DNA of 64,000 bases, taken from assembly GCF_964275005.1 (NCBI RefSeq), contig NC_092696.1:26682572-26746571 (forward strand). The letters run 5' to 3'. The notes under the pieces are model-generated. The model was given only the letters and a program-made list of their open reading frames with translations, was not told the origin of the DNA and did not search any database. The position numbers were made by a program, and so were the translations under genes. Shown here piece after piece: positions 11,162 to 22,428 of the stretch (within the stretch, counting starts at the first letter, position 1; each line of letters begins with the position of its first letter). Source of the DNA: Diadema setosum (lineage: Eukaryota; Echinodermata; Echinoidea; Diadematoida; Diadematidae).

Positions 11162-11936
11162 GGGCAATTCCGCGGTTAGTAACGTTACATTTGAACAAAT
11201 TTAGATATTTGTTTTTACCACTAAATTACCATTCATTCATTTCAAGTCAAAATTATGTCAAAAACATGTTCATCCTTCCCAGGTTTATGATACAGAAAAG
11301 AATGAACACAATCCAAGAAATATTAGAATTGCTATAGCAACTTAAAGGGCTGGTTAGTAACGTTACGAAAAAAGGACATGACAAAAAAATCAATGTCTTG
11401 TAACAAAAAGTGTGCAAAAATTCAAGTTACTTCAAACAAAGTGTTGCATTAATTTCAATTATTGCATCATGACAAATGTTCATGCAAATTTTTTTAGCAG
11501 TTCGACCGATAATTTTTTAGCTAGACCCCCAAAAGCATGGTTAGTAACGTTACGGTTAGTAACGTTACATTTGTCCGGAGTAATTCCGCAGGTCATTTCA
11601 CCCTTTTGTAATTGACAAAATGTCACATGACTTCTGGAGTATTTAAATGTATTCATCTTTTACCCTTTAGCAAAACTTTGAGGAAAAAATTTCAAAGGAA
11701 CCCACTGTAATTTGCATTTAAGTGAATTTCAGCGTCCCCAGTCCCACATGTACATTTTAAATGATGGTTTTAGATCTCGCAAAATCAATAAATACAAAAA
11801 ATAAAATCTACTGAATTTGAAAGACTCTAATGATTGGTGAACATCCATGGCATTAGTTGATACCTAGATCAAAGGGTAAGATAAAGAGGCACATTTCTTT
11901 TATCCATGTCATGTCCACCTAACTGCGGAATTGCCC
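11162..11936. mobile_element. MITE with GGTTAGTAACGTTAC repeats (family K)
   Basis: Inverted ends GGGCAATTCCGCGGTTAG (left) and the complement of CTAACTGCGGAATTGCCC (right). Inside, GGTTAGTAACGTTAC occurs four times: 11174, 11352, 11539 and 11554, the last two abutting. No coding signal. Confidence 0.65.
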
Positions 11937-12537
11937 AAAAGGTTATTTTGCCTAAGTTGGCTTTACACGCATTTTTTTTCCTTGTATGATCTCTGACTTT
12001 ATAATTATGGTTAAAAGTGAAGACACACCACAATATGTATATACAAGTACCTCTCACTAAAAGGGACAGCATGATTACACACAACATTGCTCAGGCAGAT
12101 TCAATGAAACAACCTTATAGGGTTTTATCAATGTGCACTGCAAATGTCATACAACATTAAAACAACAACAACAACAACACACTTCAGCATGCACTAACTC
12201 AGAAATGAGTCAAATTGACTAAATGGATAATGATTTTCATTTCACATCTTCATCTGCGCGATGACCCTTTCTATGACAACAACGCAATTTGTCCCACTGA
12301 GTCATTTGCCACACACAGTCATGAGTTAACCTGTCAGTGCCTTTGTTCTAATAAATCCACATCTGAATGCATGAGTCACTATGAGGGCGCTGACACTTCA
12401 TTACTGTTCTGACCACTGCATTGGCCTCACTGCAAAGCGTGAAAGAGGATATGACGTCAACATATAGATACAGTATGAGGCAGTGAACACCTTTCTATGA
12501 GACCTAACAGGTACATAGGCCTTTATCTCCAGATGGG

Positions 12538-12745
12538 GAGGGCAATTACCCCCTGGGCAATTACCCCAGACCCTTCCCCTAACCCTAACCTTAATCCTTA
12601 TACTGAACCTAATCCTAACCCTAACCCAAACTCTAACCCTAAACCTAGTCCTAGTCCTAATTAACCCTAATCTTTACTATAACCTCAGCTCTAACCAGTA
12701 TTTAGCTGGGGGGGGGGGGGGTTGTCCTCGGGGGGTAATTGCCCT
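12538..12745. mobile_element. MITE with telomere-like CCCTAA core (family J)
   Basis: GGGCAATTACCCC at the left (then repeated once) faces GGGGTAATTGCCC at the right. The interior from about 12580 to 12685 is degenerate CCCTAA/CCTAATCCTAA repeat followed by a G run. Confidence 0.65.
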
Positions 12746-13390
12746 GTTATGCTCCGACCCGATGATCATCTAAAATGGCATTTATACAAAATTTTGTTTC
12801 CCACTAAAGGTAAAGGACCAACACTTAGGAGCTACATGTAATATGTACTTGTACAAACTTTAATTCTTTTGATAACTTCAGTTTTGTACATTACGAACCA
12901 TATATTCAAACTTGACCATAAAAGGAATTCATACTGTAAAATACTTGTAATAGAAACAACATTGAACAATTACGCTTCAATATGTTGCACACTTCACTGT
13001 TCAATTTAGCTTTTGCTCACTATACCTATGATTCTTTATGTATATTTGATTATTTGAAGTATTATACAGTAGGGTGTAGAAAGGAGCATAAACTTACTCA
13101 AAGAATTTATGACGCAGGTACGATCTAGATTTTGGGTGCTATGTATTTCCATCTCCAATCCCCAATCCCCCACTCAAGGGTCATCTGTAGGGGTATAGTT
13201 TTCAAATCTTTCCCAAAACAGTCTTGATATAAGGTCCCAAATAGGGTCACAGGTAAGGGACCCGAATAGAATCCTGAGTAATTGGGGGCACTCTTCACCA
13301 CAGTAGCCTTCCATCATGTAGGGAGGGGTAATTTTGCTGACTTCCCTTCCAAAAACCTGTGATAGGGGTCAAAATCCTAACCAACTTCCA
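12746..13390. other. Gene-free stretch
   Basis: No exon or defined repeat. A few GGGTCCC-like words near 13150-13300 are unexplained. Confidence 0.35.
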
Positions 13391-13397
13391 TCCTTAA

Positions 13398-13462
13398 CCC
13401 GCTACAACACACATTTCCCACAGACACCTGCCCGAGTATACTCGGGACACGTCCTCAATGGG
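13398..13462. mobile_element. Tiny TTAA-flanked element (family H) with a 16-bp palindrome
   Basis: TTAA on both sides. Contains AGACACCTG followed by the perfect palindrome CCCGAGTATACTCGGG (13431-13446) and CGTCCTCAA. Related copies at 16111-16195 and, partial, 36184-36225. Confidence 0.6.
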
Positions 13463-13892
13463 TTAAAAGGAGTATCTCTAAGAATCTGGAATACATGTAA
13501 GCATAATATGTGTATGGCTGACCATCTGAGTGTGTGTGTGTGGGGGGAGGAGGGGGTGTACCATATCATCATTGATGTTGTTGTCAACTCTTTACATTAA
13601 ATCATCAAGAACATATTATGTTATTGCTATCAACAAATGAAATATCAAATACAACTTTACACAATTCTATCAGACAGCACTAATGATGAATTTGCTTCCC
13701 TCAAATATATTTGGCATGGTATTTTATTCTTAAAAAACTTGCTTTACTATTCACCTGCTTCAAACAGACACCACAAATTTCTCAAGTAGGAAATATTGCA
13801 TTAATAAAGACACTGCATTCAACCTGCACTTGTCTACAATGGGCAATGGACATCAGTCTAATAATCACCCATCACCTGTCAAAGTTCACTGA

Positions 13893-14102
13893 CTGCAAAA
13901 ATGGAAATTTTGGGCGCTACTTATTTTTTGCACCCCACCGGGTTTTGTGGGATCTTTCTTAAATTCTGCGGAATCAAGACATCAACAACGGGAACATATG
14001 GCAAGCAAAAACATCTGCATGCTTTTTTTTTTTTCGTGCTAGTTTCTTCGTTGTGTGAAATGCGTGAAAATTTCAGTATTACTAGAATTTCCACTTTTAC
14101 AG
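13893..14102. mobile_element. TA-flanked CTGTAAAA-end MITE, family M copy
   Basis: Left CTGCAAAAATGGAAATTTT; right end AATTTCCACTTTTACAG followed by TA. The length (210 bp) matches the copies at 17770, 26330 and 47855. Confidence 0.6.
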
Positions 14103-14279
14103 TATTTTGTTTGCAACCAAGAAGTCTCATCCACCAGCAGTCATCTAGTATCCACAGTAAATCTTTCCCATGCTACATGTCACCACAGAACTTCATTTTA
14201 GCCCTTTTCGTCTGGCAATATCAACTTCAATTTTTTTCTCTTCTGTGGGTGTTTTTGAATATCACAGTGCATCAAATTT

Positions 14280-14465
14280 TGATTTGTTTTGTGTTTGTTT
14301 TTGTTTGTTTTTGCTTTGTTTTTGTTTTGTTTTGCTTTGTGTTTGTTTGTTTGTTTTTGTTTTGTTTTGCTTGTTATTGTTTGTTTGTTTGTTTTGTTTT
14401 GCTTGCTTTTTGTCTTTGTGTTTGTTTTTTTGTTTGTTTGTTTTTGTTGGTTTTTTTTGGTGTGG
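14280..14465. repeat. TTTG-rich low-complexity tract
   Basis: About 185 bp of GTTTGTTT/TTTTGTTTTG words with almost no A or C. Long frames across it are composition artefacts. A poly-T/poly-G tract follows at 14583. Confidence 0.9.
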
Positions 14466-15360
14466 GTGGGGGTTGAACGACAGAGAGGTATTCAAATAAA
14501 ACCTATAATGGAGAAAAAATACCTACATTACCAGGACATATCCATTATATGCGCTGTGATTTAAACATGCAAATTCTGAGTTCTTTTTTTTTTTTTTTTG
14601 GGGGGGGGAGGGCAATGACCCTTCACCCAGTGAACCACAAACCACTAGTAATGCCCCCTTCCCAAGCTGGAGCCGTCCCCCCCCCCCCCCCCCATACCTC
14701 TCCAAACCCCATCTTGGCAAATAGTCCACAGCTCTTGACAAACACCACTACTTGGTTCGAAACACAAAGTCATAAATTTCAGAACTTCCCTATTTCATGT
14801 TGGAGTATAATGGAACCTTTCCCACTCTGTTTGCCCCATTGCTGCAGTTCATGAACAGAATTCTTAACATGAGCATGGTGTGGATTTGCTCTTCAACAAA
14901 ACTTTCAGCGAACCGGTACTCCTTTTCACTCATCCATCGTCTTTCAATGAAATTTATAAGAGAACCCAACATCAATTTCATTCCATTTTTGATGCCACAT
15001 TAGGACAATCATGGAAATGTACCTTTGAATTCTTTCCTAAACTGCTCACAACAAATTGCTGAGTATTTCATTCAAAATTCTACAGTGAAGCAGCTTGTAA
15101 TTTGATGAAATGTGAAATAGTTTCTTTTACTTATTTTCTCTCTGAATTTCATCTTGAAGACAGATGACATAAAAGCGTAGAGGAATTATCAACAACTCAT
15201 TTAAATTCTTTAGAACTCAAACATGTATCCTCCATGGCTTATGAAGAGTTTCCACTCCTTCTGTAACACCTCTTTGTTTAACCCCCAACACTTTCAACAC
15301 TCATCCATACAAGTGCAGTAACACACATATGTATTACTAAACCAGAATAAAAATATCTAA
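14466..15360. other. Gene-free stretch
   Basis: Homopolymer tracts (T/G near 14585, C near 14680); no exon supported. Confidence 0.35.
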
Positions 15361-15525
15361 GGTATGTTAGCTGTGAAGCCGTAGCCATCCCATGAACTGC
15401 ACTCCGTTGTCATGGTGATGGCACAGCTGCAGAAGAGGAGGACTTGCTGTTCAGCACCGCCTCCATAACCACAAATCACCGAAGAATGCGCACAGCCGTT
15501 GTCATGGTCTCCTATTCACACTCAC

Positions 15526-15555
15526 ATGCGTTTCCCCCTGGTCTCTTGCCGCCAT
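15526..15555 (-). CDS. Candidate short first coding exon (MAARDQGETH), minus strand
   Basis: AAGATGGCGG gives a strong start context. The frame runs ten codons in phase 0 to a consensus donor, CAT then GTGAGTGTG. The surroundings (15380-15660) are less AT-rich than the flanks, as at a promoter. No partner exon was found downstream on the minus strand, and no family is recognised. It could be chance. Confidence 0.2.
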
Positions 15556-15660
15556 CTTTACATCCAAGTGAAAACATACGTGCAGCCAATGACTGTATTA
15601 ACGCTCATGTCACAGTCATCGAGCTGCAGTTAGTCTCCCGACACTTTGGGTAGCCATAGG

Positions 15661-16005
15661 GATGACAGCAGAATGAGAGGAAAAAAATGTAACCTTCTTC
15701 TAATTCTCCTCCTTCTTTTCTCCCTCCTTTTCTACCTTCTTCATACTTTCATCTTCGACTTCTTCATTTATTCCTTCATTGTATTTTTTTTCCTCCTTCC
15801 TTTCCTTTATTTTTCCTTCTGAGTTTCTTCATGTTCTTTCTCTTTCCTTTCTTCCACTGAAATTTATTTCTTATAACATTCACCACGTCCTTCTTCCTCC
15901 CAACCGTCAACTTCTCTTCGTTTGTCATCTTCTACTTTTGTTTTGTGTGTGAAATCTTTGATTCTTATCTGAGATTGATGAGTCAAGCCTCAAGAAAGTA
16001 CTTTT

Positions 16006-16052
<47 letters not shown>

Positions 16053-16105
16053 TGTCTCAAAGATCAACTGCGTCTGACTCGGGACAATCTAACATACTAC
16101 AGAAG
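15661..16105. repeat. CT-rich tract and (CA)n microsatellite
   Basis: 15690-15900 is strongly pyrimidine-rich (CCTTC/TTCTT words). 16009-16050 is an uninterrupted CA run. Confidence 0.8.
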
Positions 16106-16110
16106 CCTAA

Positions 16111-16195
16111 CCCTTTGAGGACGAACTGATTTTGCTACAACATGCCTTTCCCATAGACACCTGCCCGAGTACACTCGGGACTCGTCCTCAACAGG
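16111..16195. mobile_element. Family H element, longer copy
   Basis: Left CCCTTTGAGGACGA faces right TCGTCCTCAACAGG, next to TTAA (CTAA on the left). The core CCGAGTACACTCGG has one change from the palindrome at 13431. Confidence 0.6.
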
Positions 16196-16199
16196 TTAA

Positions 16200-17370
16200 A
16201 GGGACATTCCAGACAATATTCATAATTTCACATCATGTTGTACATAAATTGACAGTTCCATGTATACATTTGAGGAATTTATTGTGGTCCTTGAGCAGAG
16301 AAACAAATGCTCTGAAAAACCTTTCAAATTACTGTGAACAGTGTTGATGACATAGGAGACTCACATATTTCAGAAATGTAGCAGTGTAATTCCATTACAC
16401 TACTGCTTGATTGGCAAGTTCACCTGTGAAGAATAATTTATGTGACTCTGCACCTCAAAACAAACAAAAAGTCACCAGACATGAATTTTTAGTTAAGACC
16501 ATATTCTGAAAGAGCAGACTTTAAGCTTTAAAATGATGTATGACTCAAATCAAATGGACTCTCCTAACCCATTTAAATATTGGAAAGAAAGCAAAAACTC
16601 AGGAAAGTGTGAACTGAGAAAAGAGGCTCTGAAGTACAGTGTCTATTCAAGCGCTTAATCTTTACCAAACCGTGCTGGCTGTGCGATGAATGGGACAAAA
16701 ATCAGGAAGTAATCCACCAGAGTAACAACAACGAAGGGATTATCAGATTAACCTGAAATTAAACATGCTCCATTAACCTATTCTGTCCATAATTAATGCC
16801 AACTTTCAAAGCAGAAGCACTATCCTTTCAAAAGTTATTAGAGTTGAAAGTGAAGAGTGTGAACAAGGTTTTTCAGAAATGAAAAAGGGATTCTTAAGTC
16901 ACACCTAATCACACTATTCTACCAAAAATGTTCGAGATAAACTGCTAAAAAACACACTTTCCTGCCCGTTTCATGATACCAAATTTTAGCATAATGTAAA
17001 AGAAGACCCGCTCTTTCAGAAAATATGAAAAAGTTAAGTTCGGCTAGGTTGACCCATTTCACTTATTTTCAGTCCTCACGCAAAATCAGTGTGTGCGACT
17101 TTATGTTCGTTTTGAGGTGCACGGTCACATATATGCATGCCTTCTTCTTTTGTTCTGTTTCCTTGAGCCCCAACTCATGCATTCTTATGGTGAGGTTGCC
17201 ATGTCATCATCCTTGTTCATTGCAATTTGTCATAAATTTTGAATACATTCTTTTTCATCATCCCAATCACTATAAATTCTGAAAGTCTGTGCATGTACCC
17301 AATTTAAGCAATTTATCATGCTTAATTGTAAAAATCTGAAAATCATCTGGAGGTCTCCTTTGTGGGGAAT
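16200..17370. mobile_element. Family E copy 2, split by a family G insertion and truncated
   Basis: AGGGACATTCCAGA abuts TTAA (16196-16199). The sequence matches the reverse complement of 8608-7929 up to 16438 and again from 17130, with a G element between. The far end runs into a family C half-element near 17370. Confidence 0.65.
16441..17129. mobile_element. TA-flanked MITE, family G copy 2 (nested in E)
   Basis: Ends TGTGACTCTGCACCTCAAAAC and the complement of GTTTTGAGGTGCACGGTCACA; TA on both sides. About 690 bp, collinear with 4651-5363. Confidence 0.8.
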
Positions 17371-17713
17371 TCCATAAAAATTGATTTTTCATGAAAATTA
17401 CACATTCCATCAACTTGATACCGACATATGTTAAGGGTAGCAATTATTCCCCCTGTTTTCTGAAAGCAGTTAGTCAATTGTTCTTTCATGCTAGAAAAGT
17501 GAACTTTTTTCTTCTTTTTTTTCTTTATTTTGTTGTCCACTCATAATGTCATAACCTCTAGTAGTCTTCTCATCCAGCAGTTCCAATACCAAAACTTTAA
17601 AAATTCATAACTCTTCCATCGATTGTCCGACTTTCCTCAAACTTTCACTGATATGTTCTACTAATATTGCTGCTTTCACTCAATCCACATTGCTCTTTGG
17701 GTTTGGGTTCCCT
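17370..17713. mobile_element. Family C half-element (right arm)
   Basis: Matches 6590-6847, ending CTTTGGGTTTGGGTTCCCT before TTAA. The left arm is missing, replaced by family E sequence. Confidence 0.65.
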
Positions 17714-17769
17714 TTAAAGACCCAGTAGCATGGGGACAGCATGGAGTGGGAAGGCTGGCTTGGCTTGTA

Positions 17770-17989
17770 CTGTATACGGCGAATATTTCGCGAGGTTTTT
17801 ATTTTCGCGAATTTCGCGAGCCGAGTCCTATTCGCGAAATTAAAGACACGCGAAAATATTGACTCTGATCGCATGTACATTTCTCCGTACAGTACAGGAC
17901 TCCACGATTGCGAATTTAACCACTCGCGAAACTGTCCGGAATTCCCGATTCGCGAAAATTTAGACTCGCGAAATATATGGCATATACAG
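17770..17989. mobile_element. TA-flanked CGCGAAA-rich MITE, family M copy
   Basis: CTGTATACGGCGAATATTT faces its inverted copy (AAATATATGGCATATACAG), TA on both sides. At least eight TTCGCGA/TCGCGAA words inside. Confidence 0.75.
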
Positions 17990-18510
17990 TATATAGGCCT
18001 CACACCTGTAAATAAAATGGAATGTCTTAGACCCCTTCACAGAATCGTACCAAAGATACCAAAATAAATGAAGAAGAAAAAATAATGAAAAATCAATAAT
18101 GCAATTTGGCAAAAAACTGAACAGCTGCAGATATTGAGCATGAATTCCTCTACAAACAGCATTTTGGTTGGAAGATGAAAGCTTTTTTCATGGAATTTGA
18201 AGGGACTATATTTCATTGGGTGCATGTTCAGAAAATAGGTGATTTCTTTAGTGAAAAGAACTTGTAGTCTGGTTTGTGGACCCTTGGACAGAGTTCGAGC
18301 TGAAGAACCCACCTTGAAAATTTGATGGATGAAAGGGTATATCTCACTTATCCAGGTTAGTGAAGATGAAACAACTCATTTCTCCCAGCTATTTTACAGA
18401 ATTTTTTAAATTATGAATTTTAACACATCTCTGTGGTGAATTATTTACCTGTGTTAGCCCTATATTCCTATTGAAGAGGTGAGGGTTCAAATATCTGAGA
18501 TTAGGCACGG

Positions 18511-18942
18511 TTAGACTGGCAAAAGATTAAGAAGTTTAACATAACAAAGTCTTCGCGATCTTTTGTTGTGTGGTCACACTGGCAACCAAACTTGGATCAA
18601 GGAGTTTAGGTCATTGGTACGCGCGCGCAAGAAAGAAGAAAGAGTGCGCCGTCCGATGGCTAGTGATTGTGACGTAACGATGCACATCTGTACATGACAA
18701 TGGCCTCACGCTTTGGAGACACTGCCCGCAAACAGATCGAGAAGTTTGGCGGGGCTGAGGGAAATATCCATAGTTGAAGTGGGAAGTTTCGTGAGAAGTT
18801 TTATGAAAAGTATTGCGGGAAGTTTGTGGTCACACTGGCAAAACTTCGAGATCTTAAAGATCGCGATCAAAGATCGCGATCTAAGATCGCGATCTTAAAC
18901 TTCGCGATCTTAAACTTCTTGATCTTTTTGCCAGTCTGACTA
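18511..18942. mobile_element. MITE with GATCGCGATC-rich right arm (family N)
   Basis: Left TTAGACTGGCAAAAGATTAA; right arm TTGATCTTTTTGCCAGTCTGA. A second inner inverted pair, GTGGTCACACTGGCAA, sits on the left and again in the same sense on the right (about 18827). The right arm carries repeated AAGATCGCGATC words. Confidence 0.7.
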
Positions 18943-20863
18943 CGCCTATTGTACAGCCATCCCGTTACAAAAGTGATGGTCTAAAGTTTGAGGACACACA
19001 ACAAAGATATACATGAACAACTATACTTCGGTTGTCATTACTGCAAAGATTTATTTATAAATACCATTTGCATCAGATATGTCTTTAGAATCATATCTTA
19101 CTGTCACTTTCATGGCAATTCTTGTCCTTTATTTTTGTTTTACTGTCTTTACGCAGCAGGATTTAATGATGTGTTTCTTTACCTTTGCACATAACTCCTT
19201 CTGACCTCAGAATACAACACTGACTAGAAACTTGATATAAAAGAAAAACCTTTAGACAAGTATCTTTTATCATTATAGTAGATGTAATGCACTTTCTTGT
19301 GTCAGTAGTGAAATGTGATAACCACAGAATTTTGTATCATTGGGATCTATGTAAAGTTTGTTACATCAAGAATTTTGTATCATTGGGATCTATGTAAAGA
19401 GTTTGTTACAGCGAGCATTTGATTAACATCTGTTCCTTTTTCTTGCTCTCCCCCCCCCCCCTATCTCTCTCGCTGTCTCTCATTCTGTTTCTTTGTGTTT
19501 CTCTTTTTCTCTCTTTTCTTGAGGGAAGAGGTTCTGAAGATTAATGCATCACTCAGATGCTGTTGATCTTGAAATTATTTTAAAAAATAATAATGATTCA
19601 ATTCATCTTCTAGGTATTGTCAAAAAACCTGTCATACCATCACAATGAAATGCAATCACATCTCAGCGTGTAAGCAGCTCAAAAAAAGGGGGATTGAATC
19701 CCGTGAGAAGTTGCCTAAATGGTACATATATGACAAAATTTAATAAATCCTAATCCTATAGTTCTTAATAAACTCCAAGCCCTTGAAGTCCTTGGACACT
19801 GCTTCTCATTGACAATAGTAAATAAAAAAAATAAAAAAAAACACTAAAGTTGAAAAGAAATGACAGAAAGCTACATTCTTCATTATAGATTATAATTATC
19901 AAGACTACATGTGACTACAAGTCCAAAGCACAACTACCAATTAAGTCTGTTAATTCAATTCATCAACTTAACATTTCCCAATATAACTACAACCCTACAC
20001 TGATTTGCATACACATATGATTTTACATATTAAAATCTGAAACCAACCCTCTTATGTACCCTTACCACAATGTCCCGATTTCTGTATAACTCAAGACAAA
20101 ACAAGACAGCACAAATAGCAGCTAGACCCCATTGCGATTTACTCCTAGGCAAAAAAAAAAAAAAAAAAAAAAAAGTCCCCAAAGTATTGCATTAGGTGTG
20201 ACTACAACGAGCATTACCTTCCTACATTGAGGAATGCATTATCCCCATGGATAATGATGTTTTTTGTTTGTTTGTTTGTTTGGGTTTTTTTTGGCACAAA
20301 TATTCCATTTCGTTCAAATATACACATTCGTGTCATATGCTGATATCATGAGAAGTGACTCATGTCACGGCAATAAAACAAAGGAAAAATAGAGATGGAA
20401 AAAAGGTGTTAGAAGAGCGGACATAGGTCTCCAGCTTACATGTTTGAATAGTGGAAACTCACTCCAAAGAGGATGGATAAAAGGAAAAACCTCCTTATAT
20501 AACAAGGTAAAATGCAAGTCTATATATTTGTTTTTCTACCCTGATATAGTGATTAACCTGATATAACACTTATTGTCCTGGTTTTTAGGTTCTTGATATA
20601 ATGAGGTTCCCTGGGACTACTCATATAATGAATTCAAATTAATGGTGATGTTTGCAGGGATTTCATTTTAGGAAATGGACCCAGAGTTCAAGCGCGCGCT
20701 GCAGCATTGACCAACGCATACGCATAGCTGTCTTCCGAACCTCTGAAAAAAAAAAAATTGTTTGTTAAGGTATGCAAAAGATTGTTGTAGTAATGTTTAT
20801 CTCAGTTTGTCTCTTGATTCCACCATTACTCCTGGCTGTATCCAACTACATTAGGATCCTTAA
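18943..20863. other. Gene-free stretch with small repeats
   Basis: A 45-bp unit (AATTTTGTATCATTGGGATC...) is duplicated in tandem at about 19328-19417. C-run and CT-rich tract near 19450-19510, poly-A at 20152. No exon supported. Confidence 0.45.
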
Positions 20864-21244
20864 AGGGATCATATAATTTTGGTTGAGACCTAATTTCAGG
20901 TTTTTAACATTTTTTGGTGAGATAATGAGAAACCTATTATGAAATATGAAAGAACATGTAATTTCATGAGGAATTCCAGGTTTATATGATGAAAATTGGT
21001 TTTGAAATCGCCGAGATATCCAAAACAGAGTGATTGTAATGAAATGTGGGACCCACCCTTTTATTATGATTGCTTTGCTTTATTTTGTTTTTTGATGTTT
21101 CAGTAATTCCAAACCTGATTTTCATTAAATAAACTTTGAATTCCTCTTAGAATGGTATGCTCTGTACTATTTCATGTGTTTTCTTGGTATCTCGCAAAAA
21201 GTTAAAAGCCCAATTTTCATCTCCACCAATACTGTACCATCCCT
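20864..21244. mobile_element. TTAA-flanked foldback MITE, family D copy 1
   Basis: Left AGGGATCATATAATTTTGGTT; right end ACCAATACTGTACCATCCCT; TTAA on both sides. Shares the internal 'GAAAGAACATG' and 'CAAAGCAAT' blocks with copies at 39759, 48450 and 50026. Confidence 0.8.
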
Positions 21245-21248
21245 TTAA

Positions 21249-22428
21249 AGGCAATGTGTGTTTGCCAGCTGGCAAGTAAATACATGTGGCAGGTATACAC
21301 ATGTACTGTATACAGCAGTCAACAGATTGCTGTGCAATATGTTGCGCAATGCACAGTGAATAGTGAAGACTCTTGAACCTGTAGAAAAGACAGCGCACAC
21401 AATATGCATCCATGATCTGCTTTGATTGACAGCTAACTTGCTTTTTGATACATCATTGATCTTTGTAATAAAGATAGCAGCAAATCACCATGGCAACCAA
21501 CAGTGCCCTCTAGATTCCCAGGTCAGTGTCCCTTTAAATTACAAGTAATGTTAGCATTCCATTCACTGAAATGTTTTAATGTAATCATCAAAGGCGGATC
21601 ACTTCTTTTCTCAACAGCATACACCAATTTTCCATAATAGACAGAAAAATGGTTAAAAATACTGATAAGTGTGGAGGTAGGACAGACTTTCGCCTGTCCC
21701 CTAAAATACTTGACTATCCTCTGATCCTTGTCTGTCCTGTGATGGATGCATTGCATCTATCATCCAGCAAATGGACAGAACTATGCCATGGCCTGAGTAC
21801 AAGATGCACTCTTCAAAGTATCTCAAGTTGAATTCAGGCTTGTGGCACATCCAGTATGCACTACACATTATTTCCAGCACTACTATTATAATACTGAATA
21901 TCTCATCCACACATTTACAGCTCACTGTGAAAAAAACAAACAAAAAAAACAAAAAAAAAATGGGAATTCAACTTCCTAACAAAGTGGGATTTCTTTATAA
22001 CAAAAGCAAGAAATAAGAAATACATGAAAATGTACGGAGACATCTTCAGTCAATTCTTCCTTCTTTTCTTTAAACGTCTTTTGCACCTGCCTGTGTTGGG
22101 CAACATAAAGTTGTGTTGACTTTCTCAAAAACGGCACATGAAGATAAGACTACAATGTATAAGTCTTATGGAGTGGTACGTATACAAACATTCAATTTTT
22201 CCTTAATATATTTGAGCCACAATTACTAAATAACATTTTTTACCTTCCATCTTCTGTCCCATTCCCCCCCCCAAAAAAAAAAAAATCAAATAAACACACA
22301 GATAAACATAAACAAATAAGACGACATGAAACAACACCCAACAAAAACACTGAATGATATCTCAGAAAGGCCTTGCACCTACAAAGTGCCTTGAAATGTA
22401 GTGACAGGTCTCACATGCACACCACAAA
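21249..22428. other. Gene-free stretch
   Basis: No exon supported. A 'GGTCAGTGTCCCTTTAA' end at about 21521-21537 marks another TTAA-type element fragment. Confidence 0.35.

Noticed and set aside
12571-12670. True chromosome end or internal telomere
   Set aside because: Units are degenerate, only about 100 bp long and enclosed by inverted GGGCAATTACCCC repeats, so a mobile element explains it better.
14262-14495. Overlapping long frames on both strands (Phe/Leu/Cys/Val-rich or Lys/Gln/Asn-rich)
   Set aside because: They are translations of a TTTG-rich low-complexity tract; open on several frames at once, with no domain or splice support.
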